Assembly: GCF_000972385.1 (NCBI RefSeq)
Contig: NZ_JXTE01000008.1
Span: 103,576-167,575, forward strand
Direction: 5' to 3'
Length of the DNA stretch: 64,000 nucleotides
From: Streptomyces sp. WM6386
GTDB taxonomy: Bacteria > Actinomycetota > Actinomycetes > Streptomycetales > Streptomycetaceae
Below, piece after piece: positions 27,242-34,646 of this stretch. Every line of letters begins with the position of its first letter. The stretch's first letter is position 1. The translations under genes were made by a program, and so were the position numbers. The notes under the pieces are model-generated. The model was not told the DNA's origin. It did not search any database and saw nothing but the letters and a program-made list of their open reading frames with translations.

Positions 27242-27318
27242 TATCAGGCAGAAATGTGCATAACGCGACACTCCGCACAGAGGTCACGGCCGTCCCTCTG
27301 CCCTCCGGAGACAGCAGA

Positions 27319-27353
27319 AAGCCGGGCCCGGTCGCGATGACCGGGCCCGGCTT
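27319..27353 (-). terminator. intrinsic terminator of the SUKH-4 fusion gene
   Basis: A perfect 15-bp stem (27319-27333 with 27339-27353) and 5-nt loop lie 42 bp after the stop of the 916-aa gene. On the minus strand it is followed by TCTGCTG, a weak T-run. Confidence 0.8.
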
Positions 27354-27394
27354 CTTCAGATCGGTGTCAGATCGGTGTCAGTGAAGGCGCCGCC

Positions 27395-30145
27395 TCACAG
27401 CAGGCCGTCCCACATCTGCTCCAGCAGCACCGACCACCAGCTCTCCGGCGAACCGAGCGCCGCCGGGTCGAGCGAGGCCAGCTGGGCCTGGAAGTCGACG
27501 GTCCAACGGCCCGCCTGCTCCTGGTTCAGCCCGAACCTGAGCCGCCACATCCGCCCGAGCAGCGCCAGGCACCGCTGGAACTCGGGCAGCCCCGTGTTCA
27601 CGAACTGCGGCGGCACCGGCGCACCGCCGGGCCCGGCCTCCACCGGCACGGCGACGATGTTCGCCGTGCCGTACTGCACACAGATCGCCTTGCCGAAGTC
27701 ACTGCCCATGACGAGGTACGACCCCGCGTCCGCCGCCGGCTGCACCCCCCGCTCCTGCGCCAGTTCGGCGAGCGTGGGCACCGGCCGCCCCGGCTGGGCC
27801 TGCGCCCAGAAGAACGGGCCCATGTCCATCGGCAGCCCCGCCGCCACCAGCGAGTGCGCCACCACCGGCGGCACGCCCTGCCGGGAGACCGCGGCCTGCT
27901 CGAACCGGAACACCCCCGGCCCGAACGCCCCAGCCATCTCCTGCGCGATGCTCTCCGGCGGGATCGGCGGCGCCGCCTGCACCGGGGGAAGCGGGGCACG
28001 GACGGGCGCCGGACGCGCCGGCCCGTCCGCCACCTGGTGCAACTCACCCTGGTGCGCCAGCAGCTGCTGCATCCCCTGCTGCCGGCTCGCGTGATCCGTG
28101 CCGTACGGCGCGATGCTCGCGATCCGCGCCTGCGGCCACTGCTCCCGGATCATCCGCGCACAGTACGCACCCGGCAGCGCGCACGACTCCAGCTCCGTGT
28201 GCAGCTCCAGCACCTGGTCCGGCGGGATGTTCATCCCCCGCAGCTCATGGAAGATCTGCCACTCCGGGTGCGGCGTACCCGGCGCCGAACGCCGGATCAG
28301 CTGCTGCTCCGACCCGTCCTGGGCGCGGTAGCGCAGGACGGCCTGATACCCGGGACCGACGGTCGGCTGCCCCTGCTGCGGGTAGCCGTACGCCGGCGGC
28401 TGACCGAGCCCGGGCTGCGCGGACGGCGGCACGGCGCCGGGAGGCATTCCTCCGGGCGGCATCGGCTGGGGGGCGCCCGGAGCCATGCCCGGGGCCATGC
28501 CAGGAACACCTGGTGCGCCGGGGGCTTGCGGCGGCGGAGGCGCGCCGGGGGCGCCCACGGGGGGCGCGGCCAGCATCGTCTCGGCGTGGTGAACAGCACC
28601 ACGCGGGCCCCCTGAGGAGCCCTGCGCACCAGGCGCACCGGGCATACCCGGGGCGCCAGGCGCGTGAGGTGCACCCGGGGCGCCAGGCGGCATCTGCGCG
28701 CCGGGCGCACCCGGTACGCCAGGCGCGGCCGGAGGTTGCGGCGCGCCCCCACCCGGGCCCATGCGCCCCGGGTCGGCAAGCATCGTGGCGGCATGGTGCA
28801 TACCGCCCGGAGGCGTACCGCCGGGCGGATTCGGTGCACCCGGTGCGCCCGGAGGCTGCGGTGCCCCCGGCCCGGCAGGCCCGCCCTCCAGCCCGTTGGG
28901 CCCCAGCGCGGAGACGAGCTGCGTCGGTACATATCCACCCGCCGGCGCACCCGGCGCGGGCGGAGGCGTGGCACCCGGCCGCGCGCCCGGCGCCCCAGGG
29001 CTGCCCGGCGGAGGCGGCGTGGTCGAGCCACCACCCCGACGCGGCGGAGGCGACGCCTTGCTCGTGGCGGCATCGGCGATGTCCCCGGCGTTCGGCGCGA
29101 GCGACCGCTCCGGCGCACCCGGCCCCGCGGGAGGCCGAGGCGCACCCGGCGCACCCCCGGGCCCCTGCGGATACCCATAAGAAGGAGGACCCGGCACAGG
29201 CGGCGGCGTACTGCCCCGCGGCACGCCCGGCGGGGGCGTGCCCGGCACACCCCCACCACCCGGCGCACCCGGCGCACCCGGCGCACCCGGATAGCCATAA
29301 GCCGACCCACCCGGCACCGCGCCACCCGGAGGCGGCGTGTTCCCCTGAGGAGCACCCTGCGCCCCGCCCACCGGCGCACCTCCACCAGCACGCGGCGCGT
29401 TCGGATCGTCGAGCGCCCGTGCGAGCGCCGTCGGCGGAAGCTGGCTGCCGCCCGACATGAGCGCCGTCTTGGCGTCCGGCGGCGTCGCGGGCGGCGGAGT
29501 GTCGTCGTCGGTACCGCTCAACGGCGGCGCGAACACGGTCGCGGGCAGCGGCACGGAACGGTCGTCCCCCGCATCCGCGTTGGTGTCCGTACCGGCCCAC
29601 GGAGTGGCCCCGGCAGGCACACCCGACGCGGAAGCCGCCGCCGCCGGCACCCCGGCCTGCGTCTCAGGGAGAGCCCCGGCCCCGGCACCCGCCCCGGAAT
29701 CCGAGCCCACACCGGCACCAACACCAGCACCGGACCGCCCGGCCCCGGACCCACCCCGCCGATCCGGAATCCCCAGCTGGTCCGCCGCCTCCTGCAACCA
29801 CTCCGGCGGCGTCAACAAGAAGGACGTCTGATTCAGATCGACCCGGGCGGCGGGCGCCGGCGGGGCGGCAGCGGCGTCGTCGGCGGCACGCCCGTACTCC
29901 TCCTCGTACCGGCGGATCACCTCACCCACCGGCAGCGAGGGCCACAGCGTGGCCTCGCCGCTGTCCCGGGCGATCACCAGCCGCTGCGCACCACCGTCCG
30001 AGCGCGGCCCGTCCGCACGGTCCTCCGCCCACACGACGAAGCCGAGCTCGAACTCCCGCACCCGCACCTCACGATGCTGGTACGAGGGCACATCCCCGTT
30101 GATCCACTCTTCGGCGCGCTCCTGCGCCTGTGCGAAGGTCACCAT
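27395..30145 (-). CDS. Imm35/YrhB-like - linker - deaminase-like - SUKH-4 fusion protein
   Basis: The 916-residue protein has four parts. Residues ~1-85 (VTFAQAQERAEEWIN...ELGFVVWAEDR) resemble the YrhB/Imm35 immunity domain. Residues ~100-605 are low-complexity Gly/Pro/Ala/Gln. Residues ~610-710 look like a nucleic-acid deaminase core: H626-P-E628 and then C655 and C662 (HTELESCALPGAYC), matching the HxE plus PCxxC layout of bacterial toxin deaminases. Residues ~729-916 (SLVAAGLPMDMGPFF, GSYLVMGSDFGKAICV) match SUKH-4. No signal peptide or TM segment is present. It may be an immunity-type scaffold carrying its own deaminase-like domain. It is eight bases downstream of the SMI1/KNR4 gene and forms an operon with it. 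Confidence 0.8.
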   Translation of the reverse strand: MVTFAQAQERAEEWINGDVPSYQHREVRVREFELGFVVWAEDRADGPRSDGGAQRLVIARDSGEATLWPSLPVGEVIRRYEEEYGRAADDAAAAPPAPAARVDLNQTSFLLTPPEWLQEAADQLGIPDRRGGSGAGRSGAGVGAGVGSDSGAGAGAGALPETQAGVPAAAASASGVPAGATPWAGTDTNADAGDDRSVPLPATVFAPPLSGTDDDTPPPATPPDAKTALMSGGSQLPPTALARALDDPNAPRAGGGAPVGGAQGAPQGNTPPPGGAVPGGSAYGYPGAPGAPGAPGGGGVPGTPPPGVPRGSTPPPVPGPPSYGYPQGPGGAPGAPRPPAGPGAPERSLAPNAGDIADAATSKASPPPRRGGGSTTPPPPGSPGAPGARPGATPPPAPGAPAGGYVPTQLVSALGPNGLEGGPAGPGAPQPPGAPGAPNPPGGTPPGGMHHAATMLADPGRMGPGGGAPQPPAAPGVPGAPGAQMPPGAPGAPHAPGAPGMPGAPGAQGSSGGPRGAVHHAETMLAAPPVGAPGAPPPPQAPGAPGVPGMAPGMAPGAPQPMPPGGMPPGAVPPSAQPGLGQPPAYGYPQQGQPTVGPGYQAVLRYRAQDGSEQQLIRRSAPGTPHPEWQIFHELRGMNIPPDQVLELHTELESCALPGAYCARMIREQWPQARIASIAPYGTDHASRQQGMQQLLAHQGELHQVADGPARPAPVRAPLPPVQAAPPIPPESIAQEMAGAFGPGVFRFEQAAVSRQGVPPVVAHSLVAAGLPMDMGPFFWAQAQPGRPVPTLAELAQERGVQPAADAGSYLVMGSDFGKAICVQYGTANIVAVPVEAGPGGAPVPPQFVNTGLPEFQRCLALLGRMWRLRFGLNQEQAGRWTVDFQAQLASLDPAALGSPESWWSVLLEQMWDGLL

Positions 30146-30153
30146 CGGTCAGT

Positions 30154-31143
30154 TCACTCCCCAGCCCCGGAAACCGGCACGGGCCGCGCGAACCCGCCGT
30201 CCACCATCAGGTTCGCCACCGTCTCCAACTCGGGCGGATTGCCCGCCAGTCGGGACAGGAAGGCGTCGAAGTCCTCGCCGCACGGCAGCAGCAGCCGTTC
30301 CACGCGGTCGGCGGGCGGAACGGTGGGATCCACGTCCCGCGCGTCGTCGTAGGCGCAGAACCACACCGATCCGATCCCCTCACCCTTGACCTTCACGGCC
30401 AGCAGCCCGCCCTGGACGAAGCCGACGCCGAGGTAGTCCTTGGTCAGATGGTCCCGGAGGCACTTGTTGACGTAGACGAGGTCGTTGACGGCGGCCTCGT
30501 CCCGCACCGTGAAGAACGGCTGGTCGACCAGGAGGCCCAGCTCAGGGTCCAGGGCCGCGCCCACGGGGGCACAGCCGCCCGCCGCCTTCAGGAAGGACCG
30601 GTACGCACCCGGCAACCGGTACCCGAGCTCCTCCTCGACCCCCAGCACCTGCGACTCCGACACCGCCGCACCCGACTTCGGCAGACCGAAGTGCGCGGGC
30701 CGTGTCTCCTGCAACGGGCGCGTCCCCCGCTTGCCGTGGTCGACCGCGGCCGTCGCGATACCGCCGTGATGCCGCAGCAGCGCCTTCACCTCTACGGGCA
30801 CCAGTTCGAGCCGCCGTGAACCCACCACGTGGTGCCACGTCCAGCCGTGCGGGGTCGCCACCGCGGGCACCGTGTCCCACAGTTCATGACCGGTCGCCGC
30901 GAGGGCCGCGTTCGCCGACACATAGTCCGTCAGCCGGAGCTCGTCGACGCCGAAGCCCTCCGGCGGATCGGCGATCTCCGTGGCGGCACGCGCATACGCG
31001 GAGAAGTCGGGGTAGCCGTGCTCGTCCATCCGCACCCCTCTGGGGTGGCGGGACGCCCGGACCGGATCCGGGAAATGCACGACCTGCCCGGCGTAGGCCG
31101 CGTTCGGCGGCGCGGCTTGCTGCCCGAGCCGACCTGTCGTCAT
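30154..31143 (-). CDS. SMI1/KNR4 (SUKH-1) family protein
   Basis: The start is ATG 31143, with AGGGGG upstream; 329 residues. The SUKH core is visible from about residue 165: SESQVLGVEEELGYRLPGAY, RSFLKAAGG, then LLVDQPFFTVRD and the acidic-aromatic VWFCAYDDARDVDP. SUKH-1 proteins are immunity proteins against nuclease or deaminase toxins in many bacteria. The first ~160 residues are an extension (HGWTWHHVVGSRRLELVPVE) that I do not recognise. It is first in a two-gene operon with the SUKH-4 fusion and divergent from a YwqJ-like deaminase gene. Confidence 0.85.
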   Translation of the reverse strand: MTTGRLGQQAAPPNAAYAGQVVHFPDPVRASRHPRGVRMDEHGYPDFSAYARAATEIADPPEGFGVDELRLTDYVSANAALAATGHELWDTVPAVATPHGWTWHHVVGSRRLELVPVEVKALLRHHGGIATAAVDHGKRGTRPLQETRPAHFGLPKSGAAVSESQVLGVEEELGYRLPGAYRSFLKAAGGCAPVGAALDPELGLLVDQPFFTVRDEAAVNDLVYVNKCLRDHLTKDYLGVGFVQGGLLAVKVKGEGIGSVWFCAYDDARDVDPTVPPADRVERLLLPCGEDFDAFLSRLAGNPPELETVANLMVDGGFARPVPVSGAGE

Positions 31144-31438
31144 GGCGGTTGCCCCCTGCGGCACTCTGTACGGCCCGCGGCACGACCGGCTCCGGCCCGC
31201 CCCAGCCCGTATTCGACTTCTCCAACGCGTTGACCGCATACATGCGGGTGCCGACAGCCTATGCGGTACGACGACACCGGTCACCGGGCGCCGGTCAGCG
31301 GCCCTCCGCTTCCGTGACCAGCCGTCACCCCGTCGTGACAGCCCGCCCAAACCCGGGCGTGTCGCGCCGCCCCAGCTTCCGCACCAGCCACGGCATTTGG
31401 CACTCTGTGACGTCCGGGGGGATGCTCGGGAGGGGATG
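31144..31438. promoter_or_regulatory. 295-bp divergent intergenic region of the SUKH/deaminase cluster
   Basis: This segment separates the divergent SMI1/KNR4 and YwqJ-like deaminase genes and must contain both promoters. I see no additional gene and no strong palindrome. A GGGAGGGG Shine-Dalgarno at 31428-31435 serves the deaminase. Confidence 0.5.
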
Positions 31439-31996
31439 ATGATCATGAACACGACGCAGACGGGATCGCAAACAGGGCCGCGACCAGCCACGTCCCACGA
31501 ACCGCGGCCCGGTATGTCCGGCGATCCCCGGATCGGCTGGAGCAGCGCCGAGGCGCCCCACGCGCCCACTCTCCGGCACCGCCGCGACGGCATACTCCCG
31601 ACCGTCGCCGCCGCCCTCTCCGTCCGCGGCGCCACGCTCACCGGCACCGCCGCCCGCGGCGACCAGGGCCCGCCCCTGCACCCGCTCGTACAGGACTTCC
31701 TCGACACCCTCACCTCCGCCCAGCGCGACCGTTTCACCGGCCGCTGCGCCGAGACGATCCTCATCTCGCGCCATCTCGCCGCCGCCGACGAGGCCCGCAG
31801 CAGACGCGCCGCCCGCAGACCCATGACCAACGGCGAGGCCCGCAAGGCCCTCAAGCAGGCCAAACTCACCGCCCGCCGCATCCGCGAGGACGGCGACCCC
31901 CTGCACGGCAGCTTCGCCGCCCCCTGCCGCGCCTGCACGGCCCTCAGCGCCCACTTCGGCGTACGCGTCGTCGACCCGGCGGCAGCCGACGACTGA
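31439..31996 (+). CDS. YwqJ-like deaminase
   Basis: Three in-frame ATGs (31436, 31439 and 31445) follow GGGAGGGG; 31439 has the best spacing and gives 185 residues. The N-terminal ~80 residues are low-complexity. The zinc-dependent deaminase motifs are C103-A-E105 (in FTGRCAETILISRHL) and P162-C-R-A-C166 (FAAPCRACTALSAHFGV). A Cys in place of the usual His of HxE is typical of the YwqJ-like family, which includes toxin domains and stand-alone proteins. There is no signal peptide or WXG/LXG leader, so an intracellular role is likely. A SUKH-3 gene follows after 73 bp, the usual partner order. Confidence 0.85.
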   Translation: MIMNTTQTGSQTGPRPATSHEPRPGMSGDPRIGWSSAEAPHAPTLRHRRDGILPTVAAALSVRGATLTGTAARGDQGPPLHPLVQDFLDTLTSAQRDRFTGRCAETILISRHLAAADEARSRRAARRPMTNGEARKALKQAKLTARRIREDGDPLHGSFAAPCRACTALSAHFGVRVVDPAAADD

Positions 31997-32069
31997 TCCC
32001 CCACGCACGACAGACAGGACGGCCGACAGGCCGGGCACCACGTCAGCGAACTCGACGATCGAAGGGCAG

Positions 32070-32564
32070 ATGCACCCAGACCGCACCTCCAGCACGCGCT
32101 TCCCGGTCCCCGTCGACGCCGCCCTGCGCGCCGCCGGCTGGCAGCCCGGGCGCTGGGACATCAAGCAGGCCGAGATCTGGGCCGACGCCCTGCGTGAACA
32201 CGCCTCCCCCGCGGGCCACCGCCACGCCGTCTTCCCCGCCGCCGTCGAGGCCTGGGCGGAATTCGGCGGCCTCCACGTCACCCCCACCGGCCCCGGCCGA
32301 CAGATCGCCCCGGCGAGCCTCCACCTCGACCCCCTGCACGGCCTCCACATGGCCCGCACCCTCGCCGACCTCGGCCGCGCCCTCGACACCGAGGTCTGCC
32401 CCCTCGGCGCCGAGACCGAGACCGCGGCGCTCCTGGCCATCGACGCCGAGGGGCGTGCCTACACCCTCGACCACACCGGCGACTGGTACCTCGGCCCCGA
32501 CATCGACCAGGCCCTGGCCGCCCTCGTCGCGGGCATAGAACCGGTACGGCTCACGGCAGGCTGA
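32070..32564 (+). CDS. SUKH-3 domain protein
   Basis: The 164-residue protein starts at ATG 32070 with GAAGGG upstream. LRAAGWQPGRWDIKQAEIWA, EAWAEFGGLHVTPTGPG and the C-terminal LLAIDAEGRAYTLDHTGDWY are hallmarks of SUKH-3. Family members are predicted immunity proteins often placed directly after YwqJ-like deaminases, as here. Binding and inhibition of that deaminase is inferred from this pairing. Confidence 0.88.
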   Translation: MHPDRTSSTRFPVPVDAALRAAGWQPGRWDIKQAEIWADALREHASPAGHRHAVFPAAVEAWAEFGGLHVTPTGPGRQIAPASLHLDPLHGLHMARTLADLGRALDTEVCPLGAETETAALLAIDAEGRAYTLDHTGDWYLGPDIDQALAALVAGIEPVRLTAG

Positions 32565-32683
32565 CGTACGAGGAAGCGCGAAGAAGCACGCGCCGCAAGC
32601 ACCCACCACGACCCGGGCCGACACCACCACGGCCCCTGCACCGCCACGACCCGACCGGCACCACCACGACCGGTACCGGCACG

Positions 32684-32955
32684 ACCACGACCGGCACCCC
32701 CACGACCTGACCGGCGCCGCTACGACGCAACAGCCGCCGCCGGCCGGGTCACGCCGCCGGAATGACCGCCGACACCCGAAAGCCCCCGCGTCCGTCGGCC
32801 CCACGACCCGGTAGGCACCACCACGACCGGCACCCCCACGACCCGGCCGGCGCCGCTACGACGCAACAGCCGCCGTCGGCCGGGTCACGCCGCCGGAATG
32901 ACCGCCGACACCCGGAAGCCCCCCGCGTCCGTCGGTCCGGACACGAACACCCCGC
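32684..32955. repeat. 136-bp tandem duplication containing the histidine-kinase 3' end
   Basis: Copy 1 starts at 32684 and copy 2 at 32820, an exact 136-bp period marked by GCCGGAATGACCGCC at both places. Copy 2 runs into the last ~20 codons and stop of the histidine-kinase gene (stop at 32885). Copy 1 is a relic of the same gene end with a 1-bp deletion and a few substitutions. The 60 bp before copy 1 are degenerate CACCACGACC-type repeats. The whole 32565-32884 gap holds no supported gene. Confidence 0.9.
32749..32810 (-). pseudogene. duplicated, frameshifted C-terminal fragment of the histidine-kinase gene
   Basis: The minus strand here repeats the codons for the kinase tail (GPTDAGGFRVSAVIPAA) from the neighbouring gene. 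One base is missing in a run of G, so the frame is broken and the fragment cannot encode the same tail. It is downstream of the intact stop codon and should not affect the kinase. Confidence 0.75.
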
Positions 32956-34195
32956 CCAGTGCGACGACCCGCTCCTTCATGCCGACCAGACCGTTCCCCC
33001 CGGACGGCAACCGCGCCGACGACGCCACCGAGAGCTCCGGCGGCGGCTCGTTCTCCACCTGCATCGCGATCTCGGACATCCGATGCGCGAGCCGCACATG
33101 CGTCTTGGCGCCCGCCGCGTGCTTGTGGACGTTGGTCAGCGCCTCCTGGACGACGCGATACGCGGTCTGCTCGATGTCGGCGCCGTAGTCCCGGGCGTCA
33201 CCGTCGATGGTCAGGTCCACGACCATCCCGGTGGCGGCCGACTGCCCGATCAGCTCCTCCAGTTCGGACAGAAAGGGCCCGTCCGACTCGTCGGCGGCCC
33301 GCGAGGCGGCAGCGGCGGCGGCGACAGCGACGGCGGCGAGCGGCACGGAGTCGGGCGAGCGGGCGCTCCTGACGCCCTCCCCACTGCGCAGCACCCCGAG
33401 CATCTCCCTCAGTTCGGTGAGCGCCTGGCGCCCCATGTCCCCCACGAGGGCGGCGTTCTTGACGGCCTTCTCGGGATCCTTGCGGGCGACTGCCTGCAAG
33501 GCGGCCGCGTGGACGACCATCAGGCTCACCCGGTGCGCGACGACGTCGTGCATCTCCCGGGCGATCCGGGTCCGCTCCTCACCGCGCGCCCACTCGGCCC
33601 GCTCCTCCGCCCGCTCGGCGAGCAGTTGAAGCTCCCGCTCCAGGCTGTCGGCCCGTTCCCGCAGGCTCTCCATCAGTCGGCGCCGGGCACCGACGTACAG
33701 TCCGAGGAGCAGCGGAGGCGCGGTCAGTCCGATGGCGATGGTGATCGCGGCGAACGGGACGAACCAGTCCCCGAGCTCCCAGCCGCCACGCGTGGTGCCC
33801 TGCCGTATCCGCACGAACATCACGATCAGCTGACCGACCAGCGACATCCCCGCGAGGGAGCCGATGATCCGGCGGGGCAGTTCGGAGGCGGCGAGGGTGT
33901 AGAGGCCGACGATGGCCATGAGGTAGCCCATCTGGGCGGGCGTGATGGCGATGGAGACGAGCACGACGGCGATGGGCCACTTGCGCCGCACGAGCAGCGC
34001 GGACCCGGCGAGAACGCCGAACGCGATCCCCGCGGCGCTGGGGATCCCCGCGTCCCCCGCGAACCGGTACCCCTCCGCCCCGCACTCGACGACGGACGCG
34101 AAAGCCAGGCTCGCGTCCAGTACGGCACTGCGCCACCGATCCCACCACCAGGGCCCTGGCCGGGCCGCGGCGTGGTCTTCCCCCGTCGTGGTCAT
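32885..34195 (-). CDS. orphan NarL-type sensor histidine kinase
   Basis: The 436-residue protein has about five transmembrane helices in residues 25-180, a coiled-coil linker (LRERADSLERELQLLAERAE), a HisKA_3 dimerisation domain with the phospho-acceptor His in REMHDVVAHRVSLMVVHA, and a HATPase domain with N-box AYRVVQEALTNVHKHA and G-box GGNGLVGMKERV. This class normally pairs with a LuxR/NarL response regulator encoded just downstream. Here that place is taken by the tandem duplication and the SUKH-3 gene, so the kinase is an orphan in this window. The start at 34195 is a reasonable first ATG. Confidence 0.93.
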   Translation of the reverse strand: MTTTGEDHAAARPGPWWWDRWRSAVLDASLAFASVVECGAEGYRFAGDAGIPSAAGIAFGVLAGSALLVRRKWPIAVVLVSIAITPAQMGYLMAIVGLYTLAASELPRRIIGSLAGMSLVGQLIVMFVRIRQGTTRGGWELGDWFVPFAAITIAIGLTAPPLLLGLYVGARRRLMESLRERADSLERELQLLAERAEERAEWARGEERTRIAREMHDVVAHRVSLMVVHAAALQAVARKDPEKAVKNAALVGDMGRQALTELREMLGVLRSGEGVRSARSPDSVPLAAVAVAAAAAASRAADESDGPFLSELEELIGQSAATGMVVDLTIDGDARDYGADIEQTAYRVVQEALTNVHKHAAGAKTHVRLAHRMSEIAMQVENEPPPELSVASSARLPSGGNGLVGMKERVVALGGVFVSGPTDAGGFRVSAVIPAA

Positions 34196-34452
34196 GGCTC
34201 CAGCCTACGGGCGGGCGGCGCGCGATTTCCGGTGAGTTTCCGGGATTGGCCTACACCACACTGCGTGACCGGCCGGATGCGAAACAACCCGATATCCCTC
34301 GAACTGCCGAATCGCTCAACGCGCCATCCCGGAAGATCGAATTCCACCCGGGCGGCGACGACTTGTACCGTCGCATGAAGGGGGCCCGGTACGGCATAGT
34401 GTTGGGTGCCCGCTCGGCGACCTGACCTGGTGTCCGGTCCAGCCGAGCGCCA

Positions 34453-34524
34453 TCCCCCGTGGTGTAATTGGCAGCACCGTGGCTTTTGGTGCCATTTGTC
34501 CGGGTTCGAGTCCTGGCGGGGGAG
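34453..34524 (+). tRNA. tRNA-Gln (anticodon UUG)
   Basis: The acceptor arms TCCCCCG and CGGGGGA pair fully. The anticodon stem GTGGC/GCCAT encloses the loop TTTTGGT with anticodon TTG, and the T arm CCGGG-TTCGAGT-CCTGG is intact. The discriminator is G. The 3' CCA is not encoded. A strong hairpin follows 14 bp downstream. Confidence 0.95.
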
Positions 34525-34538
34525 CACCAGCACAGATC

Positions 34539-34571
34539 GGGCCCTGACCGGTGACAGCACAGTCAGGGCCC
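34539..34571 (+). terminator. terminator of tRNA-Gln
   Basis: GGGCCCTGAC (34539-34548) pairs with GTCAGGGCCC (34562-34571), a perfect 10-bp stem with a 13-nt loop, between the tRNA and glmU. Confidence 0.75.
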
Positions 34572-34646
34572 GCTCTCATGTCCCCCATGAAACGCCCCGG
34601 TATCCTGCGGATGTCACCCACCCCCTCCACAGCCGAAGGGCATCCC

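Noticed and set aside
27357..27380. Tandem AGATCGGTGTC as an operator
   Set aside because: Two 11-bp copies downstream of a terminator between gene ends; position gives no regulatory role.
28300..29830. Repetitive GC-rich tract as a CRISPR or satellite array
   Set aside because: The repeats are irregular and in frame with a Gly/Pro/Ala-rich protein linker; there are no constant repeat and unique spacer units.
34453..34524. tRNA-Gln as an integration site
   Set aside because: No integrase gene, duplicated tRNA end or island lies nearby.
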